NCBI GenBank assembly: GCA_023409535.1
Contig: JAEYGZ010000046.1
Span: 1-64,000, forward strand
DNA length: 64,000 bases
Direction: 5' to 3'
Source of the DNA: Bacillota bacterium
GTDB lineage: Bacteria > Bacillota > Clostridia > Lachnospirales > Lachnospiraceae
Position numbers and translations under genes: made by a program. The notes beneath the pieces are model-generated. The model was not told the DNA's origin. It worked only from the letters and a program-made list of their open reading frames with translations, and made no database searches. Below are positions 55,235 to 63,946 of this stretch, one piece after another; positions within the stretch are counted from its first letter, which is position 1, and every line of letters starts with the position of its first letter.

Positions 55235-55263
55235 TTGACATAATTACAGTGTTGTTGTAAACT
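55235..55263 (+). promoter_or_regulatory. Promoter of the lysine-riboswitch transcript
   Basis: TTGACA (55235-55240) and TAAACT (55258-55263) with a 17-bp spacer; the predicted start is near 55270. Confidence 0.7.
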
Positions 55264-55269
55264 TATAGC

Positions 55270-55535
55270 ATAATTTTATAAGGCCTCACTTCAAAGGTGG
55301 GGTAGAGGAGCGGCATTTAACAGTTTGCAGAGGAACATGAGGAGTTATGATCCTGCAGAGAAGGAAATGTCGCCGAAGTTTATAGTACCCTCAGTGCTAT
55401 ATGCTGGGTCTGCAGTTAAGAGCTGCAGGACTGTCTTGGTAAGCAACCCGGTTTGCCAAGTTGTGCTATCTCATATGGGATGTTGGGGACTTAGGACAAT
55501 CGTGTACAAACCTGAGGGAACCTCAGGTTTTTTTA
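55270..55535 (+). promoter_or_regulatory. Lysine riboswitch (L box) with terminator
   Basis: Landmark lysine-box segments occur in order: GGTGGGGTAGAGGAGCGGC near 55294-55312, GAAGGAAATGTCGCCGAAGT near 55361-55380, ATGCTGGGTCTGC, GCAGGACTGTC, and GTGCTATCTC near 55466. The structure ends in a terminator of 9 bp (55509-55517 with 55521-55529) with a T-run. Lysine binding would favour termination, lowering the amino-acid importer downstream. A 78-codon open frame across it is not a gene. Confidence 0.92.
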
Positions 55536-55639
55536 TCGCATTGGACTATTTCATACAATAAACGCAGTTTGCGTTGGGAAGCACACACTTTATTATAAGA
55601 AGCTTGCGCCTTATAAAAAATTGTGAGAGGAGAAGTTTT

Positions 55640-56542
55640 ATGAAGAAAAGAATTGCTGTTTTAGTATCAGTTATTTTAACCTGCAGTATGTTATTCGCAG
55701 CTTGCGGAACGGTAGAAGAGAATGGTTCAGAGGTGTCGCAAGGCTCTGATACAGGTACAACTGCGACTGCCGCACCGACCGCTGCTCCTGAAGAGGAAGC
55801 ACAGGGCGACAATTACTTTAGAGTAGGTATGGAAGCCGGATATCCTCCTTTTAACTGGACTCAGCTGGATGCTTCAAACGGCGGTGCTGCCATTGAAGGT
55901 GCTGCAGAATACGCAGGCGGCTATGACGTGGAGATTGCAAAGAAGATAGCAGAAGGCTTGGGAAAAGAGCTGTTAGTAGTTAAGACCGAGTGGGATGGTC
56001 TGGTTCCTGCCTTAATATCCGGTAAGATCGATGCGATTATCGCCGGTATGTCACCTACGGCAGATCGTAAGGCGACGATTGATTTCAGTGACAATTATTA
56101 TAAGTCTGACCTGGTTATGGTAGTAAAGAAAGGCAGCACTTATGAGACTGCGGCTTCCATCCAGGATTTCAGCGGCGCAAAGGTTACCGCACAGTTGAAC
56201 ACCTTCCACTATAGTGTTATTGATCAAATTAGCGGTGTGGATAAGCAGCCTGCAATGGATAACTTCCCTGCAATGAGAGTTGCTTTGGAATCAGGTGTTA
56301 TCGACGGTTATGTATCCGAGCGTCCGGAAGGTGTCAGTGCATCCGCAGCAAATCCTAACTTTGCTATGGTTTCCTTTACCGAAGGCTTTGAGACCTCAGA
56401 GGATGACACAGCGGTTGCTGTCGGCCTTGCCAAGGGCAGCGAATATACCGCGAAGATCAATGAGATCTTAGCCGGTATTTCAGAGGAAGACAGAATTAGC
56501 ATCATGGATACGGCAATTGCGAATCAGCCTGCTGCTGAATAA
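55640..56542 (+). CDS. Amino-acid ABC importer binding lipoprotein, probably lysine, 300 aa
   Basis: Lipoprotein signal (MLFAACG, Cys near residue 22), a Ser/Thr/Ala-rich linker, then an SBP type 3 domain (FRVGMEAGYPPFNW; SGKIDAIIAGMSPTADRK). AGAGGAGAAG before 55640 fixes the start. The lysine riboswitch upstream makes lysine, or a close basic amino acid, the likely ligand. It is followed by a hairpin and then the permease and ATPase genes. Confidence 0.9.
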   Translation: MKKRIAVLVSVILTCSMLFAACGTVEENGSEVSQGSDTGTTATAAPTAAPEEEAQGDNYFRVGMEAGYPPFNWTQLDASNGGAAIEGAAEYAGGYDVEIAKKIAEGLGKELLVVKTEWDGLVPALISGKIDAIIAGMSPTADRKATIDFSDNYYKSDLVMVVKKGSTYETAASIQDFSGAKVTAQLNTFHYSVIDQISGVDKQPAMDNFPAMRVALESGVIDGYVSERPEGVSASAANPNFAMVSFTEGFETSEDDTAVAVGLAKGSEYTAKINEILAGISEEDRISIMDTAIANQPAAE

Positions 56543-56567
56543 TGAAATATAAAAAGTGATAGGGGGG

Positions 56568-56600
56568 CTGTCCAAATCAAAGCTTCTTTTGGACAGTCTC
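56568..56600 (+). terminator. Partial terminator between binding protein and permease genes
   Basis: CTGTCCAAA (56568-56576) pairs with TTTGGACAG (56588-56596), followed by TCTCTTTCC. The weak T-tract suggests partial read-through, giving more binding protein than permease. Confidence 0.6.
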
Positions 56601-56685
56601 TTTCCTTGTGATTAAAAGTTAACGCGCATAGATAGAATTAAGTTATCAGTGCTATGCGAAATGTTTGGAAAGGCTTGGTGTATTT

Positions 56686-57447
56686 ATGACCTGGGAATGG
56701 TTTATTAATATCATTACCAAATATTGGCCCATGTTCCTTCGCGGAGCAGAGGTAACTTTATTTATTTCTATCATATCAACCATACTTGGTTCCATTATCG
56801 GTTTAATTATCGGTACCATACGAACGATACCGAAACAGGACCGAATAATAAAGAGAATATTACTAACGATCATCAATGGGGTATTGACTGCATATGTTGA
56901 ATTCTTCCGCGGAACTCCGATGATTGTACAGGCATCATTTATTTTCTATGGCTCGGCTTTAATCGGAATTGATATGGACCGGACGGTGGCGGCGATTTTC
57001 ATCGTATCGATTAACACCGGCGCTTATGTGGCTGAGATTGTTCGGGGTGGAATTATTTCCATCGATAAGGGACAGTTTGAAGCGGCTCACGCAATTGGTA
57101 TGAACCACGTGAAGACCATGCTGCACGTGGTACTGCCCCAGGTCATTCGTAATATCATGCCGACAATCGGGAATGAGTTCGTCATCAACATCAAGGATAC
57201 CTCGGTTCTGAATGTTATCTCGGTATCAGAGCTGTTCTTTCAGGCGAAGACGGTTGCAGGTACGAACTTCAGATACTTTGAGACCTACTTTATAACAAGT
57301 ATTATATACCTGATTATGACACTTACCGTTACCAGAATCCTTCGTGTCATTGAACGCAGAATGGATGGACCGGAAAATTTTACTGTTATTCCGGGCAACC
57401 AGATGCAGGTAGCGCGTCCTGAGGATCAGCTAAGGCGTCAGAAATAG
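56686..57447 (+). CDS. Amino-acid ABC importer permease, 253 aa
   Basis: HisM/GlnP-type permease with N-terminal span, TLFISIISTILGSIIGLIIG and the EAA-like loop GQFEAAHAIGMNHVKTMLHVVLPQ. PQVIRNIMPTIGNEFVINIKDTS is the usual C-terminal motif. The ATG at 56686 is used; an in-frame TTG at 56665 lies upstream. Confidence 0.9.
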   Translation: MTWEWFINIITKYWPMFLRGAEVTLFISIISTILGSIIGLIIGTIRTIPKQDRIIKRILLTIINGVLTAYVEFFRGTPMIVQASFIFYGSALIGIDMDRTVAAIFIVSINTGAYVAEIVRGGIISIDKGQFEAAHAIGMNHVKTMLHVVLPQVIRNIMPTIGNEFVINIKDTSVLNVISVSELFFQAKTVAGTNFRYFETYFITSIIYLIMTLTVTRILRVIERRMDGPENFTVIPGNQMQVARPEDQLRRQK

Positions 57448-57462
57448 AAAGGGAAGATTTTT

Positions 57463-58200
57463 ATGGAAAGAGTGATTGATATACAGCATTTAAGAAAATC
57501 CTTTGGATCGAATGAGATATTGAAGGATATTGACTTCTCCGTGAATAAGGGTGAAGTGGTATGTATCATCGGTGCTTCCGGTTCCGGTAAGTCGACCCTG
57601 CTTCGCTGCATCAATTTACTGGAGAAACCGTCGGCAGGTGCTATTATCTACAATGGTGAGAACATTCTGGACAACAAGCATGACATCTATGCTTACCGCA
57701 CAAAGCTTGGTATGGTATTCCAGCAGTTCAATCTGTTCAATAATCATAATGTACTTAGTAACTGTACGGTAGGTCAGATTAAGGTTCTGAAGCGTTCCAA
57801 GGAAGAAGCCGAGAAGGTTGCGATGAAATATCTGGCTGTCGTTGGCATGGATAACTACATCAATGCGAAGCCCAAGCAGTTGTCCGGCGGACAGAAGCAG
57901 AGAGTGGCAATCGCAAGAGCCCTGTCAATGGAGCCTGATGTATTGTTATTCGATGAGCCGACCTCAGCCCTTGACCCCGAGATGGTAGGTGAAGTACTGG
58001 CAGTCATGAAGGAGCTCGCGGGGAGCGGTCTGACTATGCTGGTTGTAACCCATGAGATGGGCTTTGCAAGCGAGGTCGCCAATCGTGTGGTATTCATGGA
58101 TAAGGGAGTGATCGCGGAGGAAGGAACCCCGGAACAGATCTTCAACAACCCGACTCAGGAAAGAACCAAGGAATTCTTAAAGAGAGTATTAAACAAGTAA
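57463..58200 (+). CDS. Amino-acid ABC importer ATPase, 245 aa
   Basis: GlnQ/HisP-type ATPase: Walker A GASGSGKST near residue 33-41, QQFNLFNNHNVLSNC, signature LSGGQKQRVAIARAL, Walker B VLLFDEPTSALDPE, H-loop VTHEMGFA. It follows the permease by 15 bp and completes the importer. Confidence 0.93.
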   Translation: MERVIDIQHLRKSFGSNEILKDIDFSVNKGEVVCIIGASGSGKSTLLRCINLLEKPSAGAIIYNGENILDNKHDIYAYRTKLGMVFQQFNLFNNHNVLSNCTVGQIKVLKRSKEEAEKVAMKYLAVVGMDNYINAKPKQLSGGQKQRVAIARALSMEPDVLLFDEPTSALDPEMVGEVLAVMKELAGSGLTMLVVTHEMGFASEVANRVVFMDKGVIAEEGTPEQIFNNPTQERTKEFLKRVLNK

Positions 58201-58259
58201 AATAGTTCAGTATTGGTATAACTGCACGATACAATTACGGGTATCTATAGAAATTGGGT

Positions 58260-58294
58260 AAAGGCTGTTGCAAAACAATTGCGGCAGCCTTTAT
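58260..58294. terminator. Terminator of the lysine importer operon (bidirectional)
   Basis: AAAGGCTG (58260-58267) pairs with CAGCCTTT (58285-58292), with inner GCAA/TTGC pairs, then TATT. It abuts the convergent YibE/F gene end. Confidence 0.75.
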
Positions 58295-59458
58295 TCATGC
58301 TTCGGTATGATAAAACCAATTACGTATAGATCCTTTCGAGGTCAGCAATTTTCCGCCTATAACAGCTGTAAACGGTGCGACTGTGACCAGTCCGATACTG
58401 CCGATGACGGTTTCCAGTATCTCAGAGGCAATATATTTATAATTCAGGATGTTATAAACCGGAGTTCCCTGCGCCATAAATACCATGAGTAAGGTAATAT
58501 ATCCACCGGAGTATGCGAATAGCAGTGTTGTTGTCTGTGTACCGATGGCAGCCCTTCCTACGCGAATTCCCGATAATGTGGCTTCCTTCCAGGTAATACC
58601 CGGGTTTCTTTCAACCACCTCATTGATAGCCGAGGTAATATCCACTGCCAGATCCATTACCGCTCCGGCCGAACCGATAAAGATGCCAGATATGAAGATT
58701 TTGGTCAGATTAAGACCGGAATATCCGCTATATAGAAGGCTCTCGGAGTAGGGCATAATTGCACCATGTATTTTATACATATCCGTGAAAAGAAAACCCA
58801 GCAAGGCGGTTGTCAAGGTTCCCAGGATTGAACCGGCTGTGGCTGTTACCGCTAAACGGTTATAACCATATACCAGAAGGATTGTGATGACAGCCAGCAG
58901 TAAGGTGATGGCGAGACCCAGTATTAATGGGTTCGTTCCGTGAAGATATGCCGGAACAAGGATCTTCCATATCATAAGAATGGTTACAACAAAGGAAAGC
59001 AGTGCGCGTAAACCGGTCTTGCCGGCAAATAGGACTAATAATATAACATATATTCCAACGAGCAGATATTCCTTATCTACACGGTAGTGATCGATCATGT
59101 TTATGGAGATGATTTTGTCCTTCTCGTAATGGATGACAACCAGAGCCCGGTCACCTTCGGCAAAGATCTTATCCTGCTGCAAGGAGCCGCCCAGCATATT
59201 GATGCCTTCTGCGGTCTGCCCTTTAAATCTTCCTCCTAATAATTTGATAATACATCTTTGCTCACCGGATTGTATTAAACCGGTGCTTATAATCCTGCTG
59301 TTATCCGCTGACAGAATTTCCGCGGTGGTCCGGTCAGCTCCCTGATAAATAATCGCATCCTCATATCCGGTAGGAAGCAGCAATAGTACAAGCAATAAAA
59401 TCAGATATATCACAATCGGAATTGCAGAGATGATGCGATCCTGTAATAACTTCTTCAT
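58295..59458 (-). CDS. YibE/F-family membrane protein, 387 aa
   Basis: One N-terminal span, an extracellular domain of about 100 residues (residues 35-130), then seven or so spans (LVGIYVILLVLFAGKTGLRALLSFVVTILMIW onward) fit the YibE/F family. The C-terminal half has the conserved GAVMDLAVDITSAINEV. Function unknown. Confidence 0.85.
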   Translation of the reverse strand: MKKLLQDRIISAIPIVIYLILLLVLLLLPTGYEDAIIYQGADRTTAEILSADNSRIISTGLIQSGEQRCIIKLLGGRFKGQTAEGINMLGGSLQQDKIFAEGDRALVVIHYEKDKIISINMIDHYRVDKEYLLVGIYVILLVLFAGKTGLRALLSFVVTILMIWKILVPAYLHGTNPLILGLAITLLLAVITILLVYGYNRLAVTATAGSILGTLTTALLGFLFTDMYKIHGAIMPYSESLLYSGYSGLNLTKIFISGIFIGSAGAVMDLAVDITSAINEVVERNPGITWKEATLSGIRVGRAAIGTQTTTLLFAYSGGYITLLMVFMAQGTPVYNILNYKYIASEILETVIGSIGLVTVAPFTAVIGGKLLTSKGSIRNWFYHTEA

Positions 59459-59530
59459 AAGCAGCCTCTTTCATAACAAGTATATTGGTGCAGCTGGCGG
59501 TATTCTTCTCAAAGTCCTGATGACGTAGCA

Positions 59531-59570
59531 TCGCATGCAGACAAAAGGCTTTTAACTTTTGTCTGCATGC
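59531..59570. repeat. Perfect 16-bp inverted repeat downstream of the phosphatase gene
   Basis: CGCATGCAGACAAAAG (59531-59546) and its reverse complement (59555-59570) enclose an 8-nt loop. No T-run follows on the minus strand, so it may stabilise the mRNA end or act as a weak terminator for the phosphatase gene. Confidence 0.6.
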
Positions 59571-59584
59571 GGTAATTCAAGGTA

Positions 59585-61114
59585 TTATTTTACACCGGTT
59601 AACTGTGCCATATTTTTATAAATATCAGTATTATCATAATAACCTTCGAACAAATTGGAACCGTTTCCGATTGCAAATACGGGAACCGGAACACCGGTAT
59701 GGGAATAGGAGCTGAAATCAATGCCGGATTTGTTATTCAGAATATGAGTTATGGTAACCGTCAGAGGCTCGTAGGTTCCATATAATACATATTCTTCTTC
59801 ATCCAGCACTTTATTTGCCTGCATGGTAAGGGTATAGGCATCCAGAAGACGGCTGTATTCATAGCTTGTTAATTTTAAGGTCTCAGGAGTAGAGGAAGCA
59901 GCCTTATATTCCGGTACCAGACCGAAGTTTTTCTGAATATCATCCATAACCGTATTAAATCCGGTCTTTTCTGCTTTATATTTTGCTACATATTGAGAGT
60001 CAAACTTCGCATAGGATATTTTCTGGTTCTCGATATTGGTCAGATAGGTATCGTAATCGGTACCTGCAAAACCGATGGTCAGACCGCCTGTTTCATGGTC
60101 GCCGGTTACCAGAATTAAGGTCTCCTGGGGATGCTTCTTGTAGAATTCAATTGCTGCATCAACAGCATTGCCAAGTGCGACGGTATCCTGAATTGTGGAA
60201 GCGGCATCATTTGCATGGCAAGCCCAGTCAATCTTACCGCCTTCTACCATCATGAAGAAGCCCTTATCTCCGTCTAATACTTCGATCCCCTTCTCTACAT
60301 AATCAGCCAGCTTCCATTCGTCCGCTCTTGCGTCGATTTGGTAAGACATAGCATCAGAATCTGCCAGAGTCCCAGCAATAACGACTGCTTTTCCATCCTT
60401 GGCAGTGAGCTTATCGGCATCCGCCTGTGTTTTAACAACCTTATAACCTGCATCCTTAGCAACCTGATACAGATCCTTTTGATCTTTATTCTTACCGGTA
60501 GGACTAAGTAATGCTCCGCCTGCAAAGTATTCAAAGCCACTGTTAACCATTTCCTGACCAATCTCATAATAATTACTTCTGGCAGCCTGGTGGGCATAGA
60601 AGGCAGCCGGAGTAGCATGATTTAAATTAACAGAGGTAATAACACCAATCTTATAGCCAAGCTGTTTCTTTAACTTCTCAGCGATGGTTTCATATTTCTT
60701 CGTCATCGTTGTGTCCATATTGATGACACCGCTGTAGGTCTTATAACCGGTTGCGATGGAGGTTGCTGTGGAAGCGGAGTCAGGGCAGAAGGAAGTACTG
60801 TCAAAGGTCTGAGCAGAACCTGCTACCGGGAAATCCATGAAGCTTAAGTCTCTGACTTCAACCTTGCCATTGCTTTCCGTTGCGCCAAGATAATAGGAGG
60901 TTGCCTGGACCTGAGGATAACTCATTCCGTCACCAATGAACAGGAATATGTATTTTGGTACTGTTGTTTGCTGTGCAGCAGGTGTGGTCGCATAAGAGGA
61001 TAAACTTTGGGAAGCGGTTGCAATTTTCTCGTTGGCACTTCTTGATACAACGGCAGGTACAATCATAGCTAATACTAAAAGACAGACGAATAGATACTTC
61101 CAGGATCTTTTCAT
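59585..61114 (-). CDS. Alkaline phosphatase, secreted, 509 aa
   Basis: Signal peptide (YLFVCLLVLAMIVPAVV). The alkaline phosphatase fold has FIGDGMSYPQ (metal Asp), nucleophile Ser in CPDSASTATSIATGY, WACHANDAAS and VTGDHETGG with zinc His ligands. AAAAAGGAG precedes the ATG. It hydrolyses phosphate monoesters outside the cell, normally under phosphate starvation; no Pho box was looked for in detail. Confidence 0.92.
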   Translation of the reverse strand: MKRSWKYLFVCLLVLAMIVPAVVSRSANEKIATASQSLSSYATTPAAQQTTVPKYIFLFIGDGMSYPQVQATSYYLGATESNGKVEVRDLSFMDFPVAGSAQTFDSTSFCPDSASTATSIATGYKTYSGVINMDTTMTKKYETIAEKLKKQLGYKIGVITSVNLNHATPAAFYAHQAARSNYYEIGQEMVNSGFEYFAGGALLSPTGKNKDQKDLYQVAKDAGYKVVKTQADADKLTAKDGKAVVIAGTLADSDAMSYQIDARADEWKLADYVEKGIEVLDGDKGFFMMVEGGKIDWACHANDAASTIQDTVALGNAVDAAIEFYKKHPQETLILVTGDHETGGLTIGFAGTDYDTYLTNIENQKISYAKFDSQYVAKYKAEKTGFNTVMDDIQKNFGLVPEYKAASSTPETLKLTSYEYSRLLDAYTLTMQANKVLDEEEYVLYGTYEPLTVTITHILNNKSGIDFSSYSHTGVPVPVFAIGNGSNLFEGYYDNTDIYKNMAQLTGVK

Positions 61115-61356
61115 TTAAATTCTCCTTTTTATGGTATTTGGATACAGTTATCCTTTTTAAGTGTAGCAAGTACCATGTAAAAACCGATAGCATTAATTGG
61201 TAAATAATGTGTAAGATAATGGAATACATATACAGTATAAGGATGGATGTAATTATCATAGTAGTTTATTTAAAGTGGTGGTAGTATAATATGGAATAAT
61301 AAATTATAAAAATTGATATAAGAAAAATGACAGAAAGCAAGCGAAAGGAGAGTTAT

Positions 61357-62700
61357 ATGCCGGATTTGAGTGAAATAACAATACTTGGACTTCAGGAGAT
61401 GTACAGGAATAAGGCGATAAGCGTTAGTGCTGTTGTACGGGAATATAGGAAGAGGATTCAGGAAATAGACAAGTGTGAGAACGGCTTAAACAGTGTACTG
61501 GAGATCAATCCTGATGCCCTGGAGATTGCCGAAAGACTTGACAGGCAAGGGTTTGATGACAGGTTATTATATGGGGTGCCAATTCTGATTAAGGATAATA
61601 TTAATACCGCAGACCGGATGCATACCTCGGCAGGCTCCCTGGCACTTGCAGATTCCGTTGCCGCAGAGGATGCATATCTGATTAAGATGCTTAGAGCCAG
61701 TGGCGCTGTCATACTAGGTAAGACCAACATGACAGAGTTTGCCAACTATATGACCGAACATATGCCGAATGGCTACAGCTCGCGCGGCGGGCAGGTGAGA
61801 AATCCATATGGCCGTAAGAAAGATCCTTCCGGATCAAGCACGGGCTCAGGAGTGGCAGTTGCTGCCAATCTATGCGCTGCTTCCATCGGTTCTGATACCT
61901 GTAATTCCATCGTAGGTCCGGGAATTGCAAACGGTATCGTCGGCTTTCGCCCCAGCACCGGTGCCGTCAGCCAGAATGGGATCATACCGATTAGCTTTAC
62001 ACTGGATACGGCCGGGCCATTTACCAGAACTGTTCAGGATGCGGCTGTTATGTATGCAGCCTTGACCGGAAAAACTGTTGTGAGAGATAATAAGGATAAT
62101 ATCAGAGGTAAGGTAATCGGCTATAATACGTGGAGGTCAGGTGAACAGGAGGAATGGCTTACTTGGACGGAGAATGCTGTCAGTGAACTGGAGAGGGCCG
62201 GAGCTGTCATCAAGAGGTTTGAGTTACCTGAGACGCCATATATTATGGATGTAATGAAATATGAGTTTAAGTATGCCATGAATAAATATCTGGAGGGTTT
62301 ACCGTCGAAGTATCCGATCAGGTTCTTGAAGGATATTATTGAATATAACAAGAAGCGCCCTCAGGAAGCCTTGCGATATGGACAGGTTCTTCTCACGGAT
62401 GCACAGGAGAATACATCCGGTAATCTGGATGAAGTTATCTATGTGAAAATTCTTAAAGATAGAAAAGCACGGATGCAGCGGGTGAGAGAGCAGATGAAGG
62501 ATTTGGATTTCTGTATTATGTACAGCTATAATAACATACTTCAGTATACTGCACTTCCAGCGATTACAATACCTTATGGATTACAGGGGAACGGAATGCC
62601 GGCGGTACTGCAGTTAACGGCACGATCGGATGAAAAGCTATTGGAGAACGCTTATATCGTGGAAAGAACCATTGGCAGCCGAGTGAAACCTAAGTTGTAG
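61357..62700 (+). CDS. Amidase-signature family protein with altered motif, 447 aa
   Basis: Ser-Ser-Lys amidase fold: Lys79 in GVPILIKDN, cis-Ser in DPSGSSTGSG (about 160), nucleophile Ser184. The usual GTDTGGSIRxPA reads SDTCNSIVGPG, replacing GGSIR by CNSIV. The catalytic residues stay in place, so it may be active on an unusual amide. The C-terminal part looks short for the family (447 versus about 480-500). AAAGGAGAG, 4 bp upstream, fixes the ATG at 61357. It is not linked to gatB or gatC, so it is not GatA. Confidence 0.8.
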   Translation: MPDLSEITILGLQEMYRNKAISVSAVVREYRKRIQEIDKCENGLNSVLEINPDALEIAERLDRQGFDDRLLYGVPILIKDNINTADRMHTSAGSLALADSVAAEDAYLIKMLRASGAVILGKTNMTEFANYMTEHMPNGYSSRGGQVRNPYGRKKDPSGSSTGSGVAVAANLCAASIGSDTCNSIVGPGIANGIVGFRPSTGAVSQNGIIPISFTLDTAGPFTRTVQDAAVMYAALTGKTVVRDNKDNIRGKVIGYNTWRSGEQEEWLTWTENAVSELERAGAVIKRFELPETPYIMDVMKYEFKYAMNKYLEGLPSKYPIRFLKDIIEYNKKRPQEALRYGQVLLTDAQENTSGNLDEVIYVKILKDRKARMQRVREQMKDLDFCIMYSYNNILQYTALPAITIPYGLQGNGMPAVLQLTARSDEKLLENAYIVERTIGSRVKPKL

Positions 62701-62766
62701 AGAATATTATTTCATTTAAGGATATACAGAGCGGTAAGAAGGACTGTTAAAAAGGAGGTTAATTAT

Positions 62767-63357
62767 ATGGCGAAATTATTATATCAAGGGCATGGAAGCT
62801 ATCGCATTACAAGTAACGATAATGTTGTTCTTTATTTTGATCCATTTGCAGGCAAAGGGTATGATGAACCTGCGGATATCATTCTCGTAACACATCAGCA
62901 TGGAGATCATAACAATATTCAGATTGTAGTAAAGAAAGAGGATTGTACCATAATACAGAACATGGATGCGATAAAGAACGGTAAATACCAGAGCTTTGAT
63001 GTCAAAGGAATACACATTCAGGCGGTATCTGCCTATAATAAAAATCATAAGCAATCGGAAAGTGTTGGCTTTATTATCACGGTGGACGGTATCAAGATCT
63101 ACGGCTCCGGTGATACATCGACAACCGGGGAGATGAAAGAGTTTGCAGCTTTAGCACTTGACTATGCCCTTTTGCCGATTGACGGTGTATATAATATGGA
63201 TCCGGTGGAAGCCGCTGTCTGTGCTGACCTGATCGGTGCAAAGCATTCCATTCCGGTTCATATGAAGCCAGGGGAGCTATTTGATATTAAGATGGCTGAG
63301 AGATTTACTGCGAAGAGTAGATTAATCGTCAAAGCTGGAGAAACAATATGTTTATAA
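62767..63357 (+). CDS. Metallo-beta-lactamase-fold hydrolase (UlaG/UPF0173-like), 196 aa
   Basis: Motif THQHGDHN (about residues 40-47) is the HxHxDH metal site; GSGDTSTTGEM and IPVHMKPGE supply later ligands. The short length with a GHGSYRI start resembles the UlaG-like/UPF0173 group. AAAAAGGAGG precedes the ATG. The substrate is unknown. Confidence 0.85.
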   Translation: MAKLLYQGHGSYRITSNDNVVLYFDPFAGKGYDEPADIILVTHQHGDHNNIQIVVKKEDCTIIQNMDAIKNGKYQSFDVKGIHIQAVSAYNKNHKQSESVGFIITVDGIKIYGSGDTSTTGEMKEFAALALDYALLPIDGVYNMDPVEAAVCADLIGAKHSIPVHMKPGELFDIKMAERFTAKSRLIVKAGETICL

Positions 63358-63444
63358 GTTAATACCTTTGCTGAGATAAAAGAAGGATATTTTAATGATT
63401 TGTGACAATATATGTATTATATTACATTGTTTTACAAAAATATA

Positions 63445-63473
63445 TTGTGAAATTTCGTATTATCTGATATAAT
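63445..63473 (+). promoter_or_regulatory. Promoter of the antisense RNA
   Basis: TTGTGA (63445-63450) and TATAAT (63468-63473) with a 17-bp spacer; predicted start near 63480. It points into the 3' end of the convergent toxin gene. Confidence 0.6.
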
Positions 63474-63479
63474 CAGGTT

Positions 63480-63572
63480 AGAAAAATCAAGGACACAATG
63501 TGTCGGTTGATTCCCAGGCCTTAGATAGTTATCCTAAAGTTGGCGCTTTGGAGAATAACTATCTTTTTTTTG
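63480..63572 (+). ncRNA. Candidate antisense RNA antitoxin (type I system)
   Basis: A transcript of about 92 nt would run from the TATAAT promoter to a strong terminator (63523-63532 pairing with 63555-63564, arm AGATAGTTAT, then eight T). It has no reading frame of note. It is complementary to the 3' part of the toxin mRNA, including its last 16-17 codons and 3' end, the arrangement of RatA with txpA and SR4 with bsrG in Bacillus. Expression is inferred from the promoter and terminator only. Confidence 0.6.
63481..63504 (-). terminator. Terminator of the toxin mRNA
   Basis: GACAC/GTGTC (63492-63496 with 63500-63504) with a T-rich tail on the minus strand (plus-strand A-run near 63482-63486). 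Confidence 0.5.
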
Positions 63573-63643
63573 TTGCGATTATCAAGATATGATAGTGCAG
63601 CGAATATTAATATTAGAAGTGTTAAAACTTCTGACATTGACAT
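63521..63643 (-). CDS. Small holin-like membrane toxin, type I family, 40 aa
   Basis: A strong AAAGGAGGTGAGG precedes the ATG at 63643. The product begins MSMSEVLTLLILIFAALSYL, then a short charged tail DNRNKKK and further residues. One membrane span after a short acidic N-terminus followed by Lys-rich sequence is the pattern of TxpA/BsrG-like and 'putative holin-like toxin' peptides. Its 3' half overlaps a convergent antisense transcript. An extended -10 (TGGCATAAT, transcript sense, around 63722-63730) lies about 75 bp upstream. Confidence 0.65.
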   Translation of the reverse strand: MSMSEVLTLLILIFAALSYLDNRNKKKIVILQSANFRITI

Positions 63644-63946
63644 AAGCCTCACCTCCTTTATGTAATTAAAGGGAAGCAACAAACAAATTGTTATCCTCAA
63701 TCGTTCTAACCTGATATCAGTATTATGCCACACAAATGTTAACGGATCTAGCATATTATGGATTAAATAGCTTTGATTTGTTAAAATCAAACAAAAAATT
63801 ACAAAAAATCTGTTGATAATTTTTTACAATTAGGTATTTACAAATACTGTATCATCATTTATGATATATCTATCTTATTTGTCTGTTAGCAATTTCTGCT
63901 ACATTTCCCAAGTATTAATATTACGAATGATAAGGAGGTTTTTTGT

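Noticed and set aside
55325..55561. 78-codon plus-strand open frame
   Set aside because: It lies in the lysine riboswitch and terminator; the RNA landmarks explain the sequence.
61357..62700. gatA, subunit of Asp/Glu-tRNA amidotransferase
   Set aside because: The amidase signature differs from GatA and no gatB or gatC is nearby.
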